Position numbers and translations under genes: made by a program. The notes below the pieces were generated by a model. That model was not told the DNA's origin, did no database searches, and saw only the letters and a program-made list of their open reading frames with translations. Below are positions 55,177 to 64,000 of a stretch of DNA of 64,000 bases, piece after piece. This DNA is from Formosimonas limnophila. Lineage in GTDB: Bacteria; Pseudomonadota; Gammaproteobacteria; Burkholderiales; Burkholderiaceae. The DNA lies in the NCBI RefSeq assembly GCF_014652675.1, contig NZ_BMZG01000005.1:124001-188000 (forward strand). The letters are read 5' to 3'. Positions within the stretch are counted from its first letter, which is position 1; each line of letters begins with the position of its first letter.

Positions 55177-56346
55177 ATGTTACTCGAACTCGCGCGCTGG
55201 CTTTCTCAGGACATCCGCTTTTTTAATGTATTCAATTACATCACGTTTCGTGCGGTACTTGCCTGTGCGACGGCCATGTTGATTGGTCTATTTGCAGGAC
55301 CCAAAGTGATTCGCAAATTGGCCGAGATGAAATTCGGTCAAGCGGTTCGCACGGATGGTCCGCAAACCCATTTGGTCAAGCAAGGTACGCCGACTATGGG
55401 CGGTGCGTTGATTTTGATTTCGATTGCTATTGCGGTGTTGTTGTGGGGTGATTTGCGTAATCGTTTCATTTGGATTGTAATGCTCGTCACGATGGGATAT
55501 GGCTGGATTGGTTGGGCGGATGATTATCGCAAAGTGGTTAATCGTGATCCAAACGGCATGCCTGCCCGTGAAAAATACATGTGGCAAACCATCATTGGTG
55601 TAGTAGCGGCGATTGGTTTGGCATTTTCTGTGTCTGCGCCGTCAGAGGGGCAGACTTTCGCGCTGTTTTGGGAGTGGCTTAAAAGTGGTATGACGATGGA
55701 CTTACCAAACGAAGCGAATTTGATTGTGCCGTTTTTCAAAACCATCAGTTATCCATTGGGGGTGTTTGGCTTCATGGTGCTTTCTTACTTGGTGCTGGTC
55801 GGGACAAGCAATGCGGTGAATCTGACCGATGGTTTGGACGGCTTGGCGATTATGCCTACGGTGATGGTTGGTTCGGCATTGGGTTTATTTGCTTATATTT
55901 CTGGCAATGTGAATTACGCGAATTACTTATTGTTGCCATCGATTCCGGGGGCGGGTGAGGTGTTTGTGTTTTGTGCGGCGATGGCGGGTGCAGGTTTGGC
56001 GTTCTTGTGGTTTAACGCGTATCCCGCGCAAGTGTTTATGGGTGACGTCGGCGCTTTGGCACTCGGTGGTGCGCTTGGAACGATTGCGATTATTGTTCGC
56101 CAAGAGATTTTATTGTTCATCATGGGCGGTGTCTTTGTGGTTGAGGCTTTGTCGGTCATGCTGCAAGTGACGTACTTTAAATACACCAAAAAACGCTACG
56201 GTCAAGGCCGTCGGATTTTGCTCATGGCGCCTTTGCACCATCACTTTGAACAAAAGGGTTGGCGCGAGACGCAGGTCGTGGTGCGTTTTTGGATCATCAC
56301 CATGATGTTGATTTTAATTGGCTTGGCGAGTATTAAACTGCGCTGA
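55177..56346 (+). CDS. mraY: phospho-N-acetylmuramoyl-pentapeptide transferase
   Basis: Forms lipid I at the inner membrane. 389 residues, ten membrane helices. Catalytic features: the double-Asp [22 protein letters not shown], the [17 protein letters not shown] segment with the catalytic Asp, and [24 protein letters not shown] provides the ribosome site. Confidence 0.96.
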   Translation: MLLELARWLSQDIRFFNVFNYITFRAVLACATAMLIGLFAGPKVIRKLAEMKFGQAVRTDGPQTHLVKQGTPTMGGALILISIAIAVLLWGDLRNRFIWIVMLVTMGYGWIGWADDYRKVVNRDPNGMPAREKYMWQTIIGVVAAIGLAFSVSAPSEGQTFALFWEWLKSGMTMDLPNEANLIVPFFKTISYPLGVFGFMVLSYLVLVGTSNAVNLTDGLDGLAIMPTVMVGSALGLFAYISGNVNYANYLLLPSIPGAGEVFVFCAAMAGAGLAFLWFNAYPAQVFMGDVGALALGGALGTIAIIVRQEILLFIMGGVFVVEALSVMLQVTYFKYTKKRYGQGRRILLMAPLHHHFEQKGWRETQVVVRFWIITMMLILIGLASIKLR

Positions 56347-56377
56347 TTGGCGCAACACTAACAGTTAGGAATTCGCA

Positions 56378-57850
56378 GTGCAAAAACAATTGGTCATTGG
56401 TTTGGGTGAGTCAGGTTTGGCGATGGTGCGCCACGCAGTGAGCGTGGGCGGGTCGGTGGCTGTCTACGACTCTCGCCCGAATCCTGCTCAGTTACCGTTG
56501 TTGCGCGAGCGTTATCCAGATGTGACGGCATTCTGTGGTGCGTTTACAGTAGATTATTTAGAGGGCGTTTCAGAAATTGCGGTTAGTCCTGGTTTAAGCC
56601 CTCATGTGCCACCGCTCAAGGATATTTTAAGTGCGGCGGCTGAGCGCAATATTGCGGTGGTGGGTGAGTTGGATTTATTCGCGCGTGCATTGCGACAGTT
56701 GCACGAAAATCAGAATTATCAACCAAAAGTCTTGGCTGTGACAGGAACGAATGGCAAAACCACAGTGACCGCACTCACTCGTCATTTGTGTGAGTCTGCG
56801 GGTATTGCGGCCATTGCAGCGGGCAACATCAGCCCCGCGATGCTCGATGCGTTGTGTGACGCACAAACGAGCGATGCGCTGCCCACCGTCTGGGTGTTGG
56901 AGTTGTCGAGTTTTCAGTTGCAGTTGACGAAGGTTTTTAATCCCGATGCGGCGACTGTGTTGAATATCAGTCAAGACCACTTGGACTGGCATGCGGACAT
57001 AACTGAATACGTGGCCGCAAAAGCCAATATATTTGGCACGAAGACAGTGCAAGTGCTCAATCGCGATGATGCAACAGTGATGAGTATGGCGCGAGAGTCA
57101 TTGACTCAGGTGAATTTCGGCGTCAATACGCCGAATGGTTTGAACCAATATGGCTTGTGGCGCGAAGGTGCGATGGATTGGTTGGCCGTATCGCAAGCAG
57201 CGATTGATGAAGAACCAAAGAAGAAACGTGGCAAAAATGTAGAAACCGCGGCGGTTGAGGTTGAAGTGCAGCGTCTGATGCCGATGCAGGCATTGAAAAT
57301 CAAAGGTCGTCACAACGCGATGAACGCACTCGCGGCGCTCGCGTTATGTCGTTCCATTGAGATTCCGCTGGCTAAATTATTGCATGGTTTGCGGACGTAT
57401 GCGGGCGAGCCTCATCGTGTGCAGTTCGTCGCGAATGTCAACGGCGTGGATTTTTTTGATGATAGTAAAGGCACGAATGTCGGCGCAACATTGGCCGCTT
57501 TGCAAGGTTTGGGTCAGCCGATCATCCTCGTCGCGGGTGGTGACGGCAAGGGTCAGGATTTTTCTCCATTGCTTGACGCCATTAAGACGCATGTTAAACG
57601 CATGGATTTAATCGGCAAAGACGCCGTTGCCATGCGTGACGCGTTGGCTGCCACAGGCGTTATGACTGTGCTGCATGAGTCACTGGAAGCGGCCACAGCC
57701 GCAGCCGCAGCTGCTGCACAAGCGGGTGATGCTGTGCTGCTCTCGCCTGCTTGTGCGAGTTTGGATATGTTTAAAAATTATGCGCACCGCGCTGATGTGT
57801 TTGTGGCTGCGGTGCAGGACTGGGCGTTAAGCCAAGGCCAAACGATGTGA
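56378..57850 (+). CDS. murD: UDP-N-acetylmuramoylalanine-D-glutamate ligase
   Basis: Adds D-Glu to UDP-MurNAc-L-Ala. 490 residues, starting with GTG after TTAGGAATTC. Motifs: LVIGLGESGLAMVRHAV at the N-terminus, ATP loop VTGTNGKTTVTALTRHL, NISQDHLDWH and NVGATLAALQG. A Lys/Glu-rich insertion of about 25 residues (EEPKKKRGKNVETAAVEVEV, around residue 275-295) lengthens the middle domain compared with the E. coli enzyme (438). Confidence 0.94.
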   Translation: MQKQLVIGLGESGLAMVRHAVSVGGSVAVYDSRPNPAQLPLLRERYPDVTAFCGAFTVDYLEGVSEIAVSPGLSPHVPPLKDILSAAAERNIAVVGELDLFARALRQLHENQNYQPKVLAVTGTNGKTTVTALTRHLCESAGIAAIAAGNISPAMLDALCDAQTSDALPTVWVLELSSFQLQLTKVFNPDAATVLNISQDHLDWHADITEYVAAKANIFGTKTVQVLNRDDATVMSMARESLTQVNFGVNTPNGLNQYGLWREGAMDWLAVSQAAIDEEPKKKRGKNVETAAVEVEVQRLMPMQALKIKGRHNAMNALAALALCRSIEIPLAKLLHGLRTYAGEPHRVQFVANVNGVDFFDDSKGTNVGATLAALQGLGQPIILVAGGDGKGQDFSPLLDAIKTHVKRMDLIGKDAVAMRDALAATGVMTVLHESLEAATAAAAAAAQAGDAVLLSPACASLDMFKNYAHRADVFVAAVQDWALSQGQTM

Positions 57851-57909
57851 TTAAGTATTGATAAAAGTGAATGATGTTTTTGTCATGAGCCGATAGATTG
57901 GAAATTGTG

Positions 57910-59127
57910 ATGCTCGGATGGGTGAAAAAACTGGCCAATGGTGGCGTAGATGATTCGAACGTGAATACGCTCGGAGTGCCCAAACTCGTGCGTCAGGATA
58001 TTGATCTTGTGGTGTTGTGGGTACCTGTTCTGTTGATTTTTTGGGGCTTGATTATGGTTTACTCAGCGAGCGTGGCTTTGCCAACCAGTAGTAGAAAATA
58101 TGCTGAGTATAGTCCTTATCATTTTTTCTTACGCCATGCAATGGCGATCTGCGTGGCTTTTGTGCTTGCAATCTTTGCCTTTCGTTTGCCTACAAAAACG
58201 TGGGAGAAACTCGCCCCACTCTTATTTGCAATCGCTTTGTTTTTATTAATTTTGGTTCTTGTTCCGCATATAGGCCGTTCAGTAAATGGTTCGCGTCGAT
58301 GGCTGCCTCTTGGAATAATGAACTTGCAGCCATCAGAAATAATGAAGCTTGCTTGCGCTCTTTATGCTGCAAGCTATTGTGTGAGAAAACAAGACAACAT
58401 AAAAGATTTTAGCAAAGGTGTGGCGCCAATGGCTTTTGTGGTTGGCATGGTTGGTCTCTTGCTTATTTTAGAGCCAGATTTAGGGGCATTTATGATTGTC
58501 GTCTCTATTGTGATGGGGGTCATATTTTTAGGCGGCGTCAATTATAAAGTGTTTGCTGCGTTAGTTGCTGCATTGGTTTCAGGATTTGTTGCGATGATTA
58601 TTTTTACGCCGTATCGTGCAGCTCGTCTATTTGCGTACCTTGACCCTTGGCAAATAGATAACGCTCAAGGAGGTGCTTATCAGCTTACACAGTCATTAAT
58701 TGCATTTGGTCGCGGTGAACTGTTTGGCGTGGGATTGGGGGACTCAATACAAAAAATGGATTATTTGCCAGAGGCACACACAGACTTTATTTTTGCTGTG
58801 ATTGGTGAAGAGTTTGGATTATTGGGTGTTTGGACAGTGATTATCGCGTTCACCATATTAATTCGACGGATGTTTGCGATTGCGCGTGAGGCGATGGCAT
58901 TTGAGAGAACGTTTCAAGCATTGGCAGTGCAGGGCTTGGCGATTTGGTTTGGGGTGCAGGCGTTCATAAATATGGGTGTGAATATGGGTGTGCTGCCAAC
59001 CAAGGGGTTGACTTTGCCCTTTGTGAGTTACGGCGGCAGTGCAATTTTGATGGGTTGTTTGGCGATTGCGTTTGTGCTGCGCGTGGATTTTGAGAACCGA
59101 CGCTTGATGCGTGGTGAGAAGGTGTGA
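57910..59127 (+). CDS. ftsW: peptidoglycan glycosyltransferase FtsW
   Basis: The septal SEDS-family glycan polymerase. About 405 residues, ten membrane helices. Signature PSEIMKLACALYAASYC near the middle, the large periplasmic loop with AQGGAYQLTQSLIAFGRGEL and FIFAVIGEEFGLLG, and the end GLTLPFVSYGGSAIL. The start is unclear: ATG at 57910, or GTG at 57907. The latter part of the N-terminus (VKKLANGGVDDSNVNTLGVP) is cytoplasmic. The stop overlaps murG. Confidence 0.93.
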   Translation: MLGWVKKLANGGVDDSNVNTLGVPKLVRQDIDLVVLWVPVLLIFWGLIMVYSASVALPTSSRKYAEYSPYHFFLRHAMAICVAFVLAIFAFRLPTKTWEKLAPLLFAIALFLLILVLVPHIGRSVNGSRRWLPLGIMNLQPSEIMKLACALYAASYCVRKQDNIKDFSKGVAPMAFVVGMVGLLLILEPDLGAFMIVVSIVMGVIFLGGVNYKVFAALVAALVSGFVAMIIFTPYRAARLFAYLDPWQIDNAQGGAYQLTQSLIAFGRGELFGVGLGDSIQKMDYLPEAHTDFIFAVIGEEFGLLGVWTVIIAFTILIRRMFAIAREAMAFERTFQALAVQGLAIWFGVQAFINMGVNMGVLPTKGLTLPFVSYGGSAILMGCLAIAFVLRVDFENRRLMRGEKV

Positions 59128-60200
59128 TGATGCAAAAGACCATTTTAATCATGGCGGGCGGCACGGGTGGACACATCATCCCAGGCTTGGCTGTGGCTCA
59201 AGAACTTGAGAAGCAAGGCCACCGAGTCGCGTGGCTCGGCGGTGTTGCGAGCAGCATGGAGGCGCGTCTGGTGCCACAACACAATGTTGCGTTTCACAGT
59301 GTGGATTTTGGCGGTGTGCGTGGTAAGGGTGCGGCGACGAAGTTGTTGTTTCCGATTCGATTGCTTAAAGCGGTGCGTCAAGCATGTGCGGTGATATCGT
59401 CGGTCAAGCCCGATGTGGTACTGGGTATGGGCGGTTACATTACTGTGCCAGGCGGTCTGGCGGCAAAACTCGCTGGTGTGCCGATTGTGCTGCATGAGCA
59501 AAATTCGATTGCCGGTTTGTCGAATAAGTTGTTGGCAAAAATCGCTGCACGTGTGCTGTCAGGTTTTCCGAATGTTTTACCGAATGCGTTGTGGCTCGGC
59601 AATCCTGTGAGAACCGAAATGACTGATTTAGCCAAACCTGAGCAACGGTTTAAGGAGCGTGCGGTTGATGCACCGCTGCGCATCGCGGTGGTCGGTGGTA
59701 GTTTGGGTGCGCAAGCGTTAAACACTGTTGTGCCGCAAGCATTGGCCCAACTGCCCGCAGCACAGCGGCCAGCGGTTGTTCATCAAGCAGGCGAAAAAAT
59801 GATTGATGCGCTTAAGTCGAATTACGCGCAAGCAGGTGTGTCAGCAGACTGCGTGCCGTTTGTTCATGATATGGCGGCTCTTTATTCAGGTTCTGATTTG
59901 TTGATTTGCAGGGCAGGTGCGATGACGATTTCTGAGTTGGCCGCCGCTGGGGTGGCGAGTATTTTGGTGCCCTATCCGCATGCGGTGGATGACCACCAAA
60001 CCGCGAATGCAAAGCTGCTCACCGATGTGGGTGCGGCGACATGCATCGCGCAAAAAGATTTAACGCCTGAATGGCTGGCCAATACGCTCGCAGGGTTGAC
60101 GCGAGAGTCATTGCTCCAGCAGGCACAAGCAGCACAAACAGTGGCCAAGCCCAATGCAACAGCTGATGTAGCAAAAATCTGTTTGGATGCAGCGAAGTAA
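59124..60200 (+). CDS. murG: UDP-GlcNAc:lipid I N-acetylglucosaminyltransferase
   Basis: Makes lipid II. 358 residues in two Rossmann domains. Loops [19 protein letters not shown] near the start, [18 protein letters not shown], the donor-side [19 protein letters not shown] and [22 protein letters not shown] at 59124 overlaps the ftsW stop (ATGATG run). Confidence 0.95.
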   Translation: MMMQKTILIMAGGTGGHIIPGLAVAQELEKQGHRVAWLGGVASSMEARLVPQHNVAFHSVDFGGVRGKGAATKLLFPIRLLKAVRQACAVISSVKPDVVLGMGGYITVPGGLAAKLAGVPIVLHEQNSIAGLSNKLLAKIAARVLSGFPNVLPNALWLGNPVRTEMTDLAKPEQRFKERAVDAPLRIAVVGGSLGAQALNTVVPQALAQLPAAQRPAVVHQAGEKMIDALKSNYAQAGVSADCVPFVHDMAALYSGSDLLICRAGAMTISELAAAGVASILVPYPHAVDDHQTANAKLLTDVGAATCIAQKDLTPEWLANTLAGLTRESLLQQAQAAQTVAKPNATADVAKICLDAAK

Positions 60201-60247
60201 AAATTAAAAAGAGTCGAGGATATTCCCTCGTCTCATTAAGGTTGATG

Positions 60248-61663
60248 ATGAAACATAAAGTACAAAATATTCATTTCGTCGGTATTGGTGGCGCGGGTAT
60301 GAGCGGCATTGCTGAAGTGTTGCTCAATCTCGGTTACACAGTGACTGGCTCAGATGCTACGGAGAGTGCGACGGTAAAGCGTCTGCGTCAGCTTGGCGCG
60401 ACAGTTGCGCTCGGGCATCATGAAGCGAATGTGCAAAACGCCGACGTGCTGGTGGTCTCAACCGCGATTGCGCAGGACAACCCTGAACTCGTTGGTGCGC
60501 GAGGACGAAACATCCCCATTGTGCCGCGTGCGGTGATGTTGGCTGAACTAATGCGCTTGCGCCGTGGCATTGGTATTGCGGGGACGCATGGCAAAACCAC
60601 GACGACTTCGCTGGTGGCGAGTGTGTTGGCGCAGGGTGGTTTTGATCCGACATTTGTCATCGGCGGCAAACTCAACAGTGCAGGTGTGAATGCGCGTCTG
60701 GGTCAGGGCGACTTCATCGTGGTGGAGGCGGATGAGTCGGATGGCTCGTTTCTAAATCTTTTGCCTATGATTGCGGTGATAACCAACATCGATGCTGACC
60801 ACATGGATACGTATGACCATGACTTTAATAAGTTAAAAGATGCATTTGTTCAGTTTACCGCACACATTCCGTTTTATGGCGCGGCAGTGGTCTGCATCGA
60901 CGATGTGAACGTTCGCGAAATCGTGCCGAAGATGTCGAAAACCGTGATTACTTACGGCACATCAGATGATGCCCAAGTACGTGCCTTTGACGTGGTGGAT
61001 GACAATGGCCGTATGAATTTCAAAGTCGAGCGCAAAGGTTTCGGAGAGGAGTTGCCAATTTTGAATGTGACACTGAATTTGCCAGGCTTGCACAACGTGC
61101 GCAATGCGCTCGCGGCGATTGCGGTGGCAACAGAAGTTGACGTGGATGATACGGCGATTTGCCAAGCATTGCAAGAATTCAACGGTGTTGGTCGCCGCTT
61201 CCAGCGTTACGGCGAAGTGGTTGTCTCTGATGCCAGAGACGGCGGCACATTCACCCTGATTGATGACTACGGTCATCATCCTGTCGAGATGGCGGCGACG
61301 CTCGCCGCTGCGCGGGGTGCATTCCCGACGCGTCGGATTGTGCTCGCGTTTCAACCACACCGTTATACGCGCACGCGCGATTGTTTCGAAGATTTTGTGA
61401 AAGTATTGTCTGACTCCGATGCGGTTTTGCTCTCCGAGGTTTATGCCGCTGGTGAGACGCCGATTGTCGCGGCCGATGGTCGCTCGCTGGCGCGCGCATT
61501 GCGCGTGACGGGCAAGGTTGAGCCGGTGTTTATTGAAGATGTGGTGAACATGCCGCAAGCGATTTTGGATTTTGTGAAAAATGGTGATGTGGTCATTACC
61601 ATGGGTGCTGGTTCAATTGGCGCAGTCGCAGCACAAGTTGTTGAAAACAGTCAAACAGTGTGA
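60248..61663 (+). CDS. murC: UDP-N-acetylmuramate-L-alanine ligase
   Basis: The first stem-peptide ligase. About 471 residues. [19 protein letters not shown] at the N-terminus, ATP loop [30 protein letters not shown] and [14 protein letters not shown]. Three candidate starts lie together; the ATG at 60248 is best spaced from AAGG. Confidence 0.95.
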   Translation: MKHKVQNIHFVGIGGAGMSGIAEVLLNLGYTVTGSDATESATVKRLRQLGATVALGHHEANVQNADVLVVSTAIAQDNPELVGARGRNIPIVPRAVMLAELMRLRRGIGIAGTHGKTTTTSLVASVLAQGGFDPTFVIGGKLNSAGVNARLGQGDFIVVEADESDGSFLNLLPMIAVITNIDADHMDTYDHDFNKLKDAFVQFTAHIPFYGAAVVCIDDVNVREIVPKMSKTVITYGTSDDAQVRAFDVVDDNGRMNFKVERKGFGEELPILNVTLNLPGLHNVRNALAAIAVATEVDVDDTAICQALQEFNGVGRRFQRYGEVVVSDARDGGTFTLIDDYGHHPVEMAATLAAARGAFPTRRIVLAFQPHRYTRTRDCFEDFVKVLSDSDAVLLSEVYAAGETPIVAADGRSLARALRVTGKVEPVFIEDVVNMPQAILDFVKNGDVVITMGAGSIGAVAAQVVENSQTV

Positions 61664-61667
61664 GGAC

Positions 61668-62642
61668 ATGATGACAGTAGAGAAAAAAGATTTGGGCAAA
61701 GTTGCGGTGCTGTACGGCGGTGTGTCAGCTGAGCGCGAAGTATCAATCAAGTCAGGCACGATGGTGCATGCGGCATTGATGGCGCAAGGTATTGATGCTC
61801 ATTTATTTGATACGCAGGACAAAAGTGTTTTTGATTTAAAAACTGAAGGATTCGATCGCGCGTTCATCGCCTTGCATGGTCGGTTTGGTGAGGACGGCAC
61901 ATTACAAGGCGCATTGGAGTTACTCGGCATTCCGTACACAGGCAGTGGTGTGCTCGCCAGTGCGTTGGCAATGAATAAAGTGCGTACCAAACAAGTTTGG
62001 TTGCAAAGTGGTTTGGCCACACCTCTGTATCGCGTGTTACCTCGCGGTGCGGATGTGGATGCGGTCACTGATGAAATTGTTGCAGAGCTTGGTTTACCGA
62101 TGTTTGTTAAACCACCACATGAAGGCTCATCGCTTGGCGCAGGCAAAGTAAACAGTGCGAATGAGCTGAAAGCGGCTTGTGAATTAGCGTGGAGGTACGA
62201 TACGCATGCTTTAATTGAGCAGTGCATTGAGGGGCGCGAGTTAACTTGTGCGGTGTTGGGCAGTGGTGTTGATACGTTGAGCTTACCGATTGTGGAAATC
62301 AAAGCGCCATCAGGCGATTACAATTTTCACAATAAATACAACGGAAACGACACCGTGTACGACTGCCCTGCTCAAGTATCACCAGAGTTGACGATCGAGA
62401 TTCAGCGTATGATTTCAGACGCGTATCGTGCGCTGGGCTGCTCAGGTTGGGGGCGAGGTGATGTTCTGCTGCGTACCTCGGACAACAAGCCGTATTTGTT
62501 AGAGATGAACACGTCACCTGGCATGACAGACCACTCGCTTGTGCCGATGGCAGCACGTACGTTTGGAATTTCGTATGAAGAGTTAGTGGTGAGAATTTTG
62601 TGTGATGCACGGCTACATGTTCAGCGCCCGGTGAAGGATTGA
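61668..62642 (+). CDS. ddl: D-alanine-D-alanine ligase
   Basis: Supplies D-Ala-D-Ala for MurF. About 324 residues, ATP-grasp fold. VAVLYGGVSAEREVSIKSG near the start, LHGRFGEDGTLQGALELLGI, PYTGSGVLASALAMNK and the end LLEMNTSPGMTDHSLVPMAA. GAGGAC precedes the ATG at 61668; an ATG directly after it is also possible. It lies between murC and ftsQ, so it is the DdlB type. Confidence 0.94.
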   Translation: MMTVEKKDLGKVAVLYGGVSAEREVSIKSGTMVHAALMAQGIDAHLFDTQDKSVFDLKTEGFDRAFIALHGRFGEDGTLQGALELLGIPYTGSGVLASALAMNKVRTKQVWLQSGLATPLYRVLPRGADVDAVTDEIVAELGLPMFVKPPHEGSSLGAGKVNSANELKAACELAWRYDTHALIEQCIEGRELTCAVLGSGVDTLSLPIVEIKAPSGDYNFHNKYNGNDTVYDCPAQVSPELTIEIQRMISDAYRALGCSGWGRGDVLLRTSDNKPYLLEMNTSPGMTDHSLVPMAARTFGISYEELVVRILCDARLHVQRPVKD

Positions 62643-62645
62643 GCC

Positions 62646-63575
62646 TTGTTCAGTATTTGGCATGACATCGGATTAATGCAAAAGGTGGCTCGGGCCTTAT
62701 GGCGCGTTGCGGCGGCGTTGCTTGTTTTTGCCGGGCTGGCGTGGGTGCTCCAACAACCATATTTTGCGATTAATCAGTTTCGTTTTGTTGGCGATGTTGA
62801 GCAGCTTGATGAGGCGCGTTTGCATGGTTTGATGAATAAGCATTTGACTGATGGTTTGGCGGGTGGGTTTTTTTCGATGGATTTGAATTCGGTTGAATCA
62901 AGCTTGAAAGACATTTCATGGGTCAAAAGTACATCGATTCGTCGTGTCTGGCCGCATGAGATTGAAGTGAGTATCGAAGCTTACAAGCCTGTTGCTGTAT
63001 GGCAAGCGGGTGGTTTTTTAAGCAGTGATGGACAGGTGTTTGAGGCCAATGTCAGTGGTGCGCAAAAAAGTAAGTTACTCATCACAGAAGGACCCGCCGA
63101 AGCGTCTAAGCTGGTGGCTGATTTCATTCCGAAATTTACGGAATGGCTCAAGCCGATGGGCTTGACGATGAGTAAGCTATCTTTGTCTGAGCGCTATAGT
63201 TGGCGCGTGGTACTGAGCAATGGCTTAGAAATTGAGTTTGGTCGAGAAGATACGCCAACGGTTTTAGAGGAGCGAGTGCGCCGTTTACAGCAGTCTGCTA
63301 AGTTTGTTCTGGACAACATCAGTGAGAATGAGAGCCATGGTTATATTGATTTACGCTACCCAAATGGCTTTGCCATGCGCTCTGAGTCACTTCACCGTGT
63401 GAGTAATGGTGCAGAAATTAATAAGCAATTGCTGTCCGAAAGCGAAACAAAAACAGATGCAAAAAGTGTGGTCAAAACGTCAAAGTCAGTGACCAAAAAA
63501 ACGACCAAAGAAGTCGTGAAAAAACCCCGTGGTGGCGACAAAAGCGACACAACCCGAAGTAAAGAAAACAGGTGA
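62646..63575 (+). CDS. ftsQ: cell division protein FtsQ
   Basis: A bitopic divisome protein that recruits FtsB and FtsL. 309 residues from a TTG start 3 bases after ddl; an ATG at 62676 is an alternative. A membrane helix (about 17-39) precedes the POTRA domain (AINQFRFVGDVEQLDEARL, about 44-112) and the FtsQ beta domain (to about 255). The last 45 residues (TKTDAKSVVKTSKSVTKKTT and onwards) are a Lys/Thr/Ser-rich tail not present in E. coli FtsQ. It would lie in the periplasm. Confidence 0.9.
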   Translation: MFSIWHDIGLMQKVARALWRVAAALLVFAGLAWVLQQPYFAINQFRFVGDVEQLDEARLHGLMNKHLTDGLAGGFFSMDLNSVESSLKDISWVKSTSIRRVWPHEIEVSIEAYKPVAVWQAGGFLSSDGQVFEANVSGAQKSKLLITEGPAEASKLVADFIPKFTEWLKPMGLTMSKLSLSERYSWRVVLSNGLEIEFGREDTPTVLEERVRRLQQSAKFVLDNISENESHGYIDLRYPNGFAMRSESLHRVSNGAEINKQLLSESETKTDAKSVVKTSKSVTKKTTKEVVKKPRGGDKSDTTRSKENR

Positions 63576-63581
63576 AAAAAG

Positions 63582-64000
63582 ATGAACACAAAGAGTGAAG
63601 AAGGCAAAGATCTAATCGTTGCACTCGACATTGGCACGTCCAAAGTTGTCGCGATGATTGCGGAGGTTTTGCCTGGTAATGCGTTTAATGTGATTGGCAT
63701 TGGCCACCATCCGTCGCGTGGTATGAAAAAAGGCATGGTGGTCAATATCGAAGAGACCATTCAGACGATTCAATATGCGATTGAAGAGGCTGAACTGCGT
63801 GCTGGATTCTCTGTACGCAGTGTGTGCACGGGGATTGCAGGCAGTCACATCCATAGTTTTAATTCGAGTGGCATGGTGGCGGTTAAAGACACCGAGATTA
63901 CACAGGTGGACATTGACCGTGTGTTAGAAACCGCTCGTGCTGTGAGTATTCCAGCAGATCAGCAGATTTTGCATGTTCTACCGCAGCAGTTTAAGGTGAA
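63582..64000 (+). CDS. ftsA: cell division protein FtsA, 5' part (runs off the window)
   Basis: The first 139 residues of the actin-like protein that tethers FtsZ to the membrane. IVALDIGTSKVVAMIAEVL is the phosphate-1 motif. IGIGHHPSRGMKKGMVVNIE and AIEEAELRAGFSVRSVCTGIAGSH-like sequence follow. The gene is cut by the right edge, so the C-terminal amphipathic helix is not visible. GTGAAAAAAG precedes the ATG. Confidence 0.93.
   Translation, partial: MNTKSEEGKDLIVALDIGTSKVVAMIAEVLPGNAFNVIGIGHHPSRGMKKGMVVNIEETIQTIQYAIEEAELRAGFSVRSVCTGIAGSHIHSFNSSGMVAVKDTEITQVDIDRVLETARAVSIPADQQILHVLPQQFKV

Overview
The window is chromosomal DNA from a betaproteobacterium, most likely order Burkholderiales. 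I cannot name the genus from sequence alone. Evidence: a complete division and cell-wall (dcw) cluster in proteobacterial order; the block mutM, TPR protein, lolB, ispE, tRNA-Gln, prs, rplY; the block rsmB, DUF4390 protein, NtrY-like kinase, AAA+-less NtrX-like regulator; and a 1.3 kresidue FAD/Fe-S oxidoreductase of a kind common in this order. Base composition is moderate, with a few clearly AT-richer islands.

Layout. 1-2.6 kb: 5' part of comM, a prokaryotic pentameric ligand-gated ion channel, and a divergent small secreted two-repeat protein. 2.9-5.3 kb: a BaeSR-like two-component system. 5.4-5.6 kb: a Fur-box / promoter / folded transcript / terminator unit that looks like an iron-regulated small RNA. 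5.6-16 kb: the large FAD/Fe-S oxidoreductase, a cytochrome c lipoprotein, NtrX, NtrY, the DUF4390 protein and RsmB. 16-17.1 kb: a graveyard with rfbA/rfbC remnants and an IS21-like fragment. 17.1-25.1 kb: GST, L25, Prs, tRNA-Gln, two frameshifted genes, IspE, LolB, TPR protein, MutM and MutY. 25.1-26.4 kb: non-coding junk with a virB4 fragment and an array of tight hairpins. 26.5-30.3 kb: gatCAB split by a lipoprotein gene. 30.3-32.2 kb: a broken EamA transporter, an AT-rich orphan membrane protein and debris. 32.3-42.3 kb: RNase E with a hairpin-rich leader, RluC, patatin, HIT protein, ArgB, a broken DUF4345 gene and TopB. 42.5-44.5 kb: a decayed IS5-family element and an intact ISL3-family element with 8-bp target duplications. 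44.7-48.3 kb: pyruvate kinase, then a Pho-box-driven glycosyltransferase / PlcP-like phosphoesterase pair. 48.5 kb to the end: mraZ, rsmH, ftsL, ftsI, murE, murF, mraY, murD, ftsW, murG, murC, ddl, ftsQ and partial ftsA.

How the genes work together. The dcw genes make lipid II and the divisome from one long overlapping operon whose promoter overlaps four 10-bp-spaced MraZ-type repeats. GatCAB with tRNA-Gln fits the indirect amidation route to Gln-tRNA (and/or Asn-tRNA). LolB, IspE, Prs and L25 are housekeeping. The pair at 46.3-48.3 kb fits phosphate-starvation lipid remodelling (phospholipid to diacylglycerol to glycolipid), but the glycosyltransferase carries an in-frame TAG and the phosphoesterase has an altered GD motif, so the route may be decaying.

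The many frameshifts and fragments (rfbA, rfbC, istA-like, hydrolase, small membrane protein, virB4, eamA, DUF4345, IS5, glycosyltransferase) suggest either genome erosion or uncorrected indels in the assembly. The observations I rate highest are the Pho-box glycolipid pair, the Fur-box small RNA candidate, the ligand-gated channel and the rne leader.
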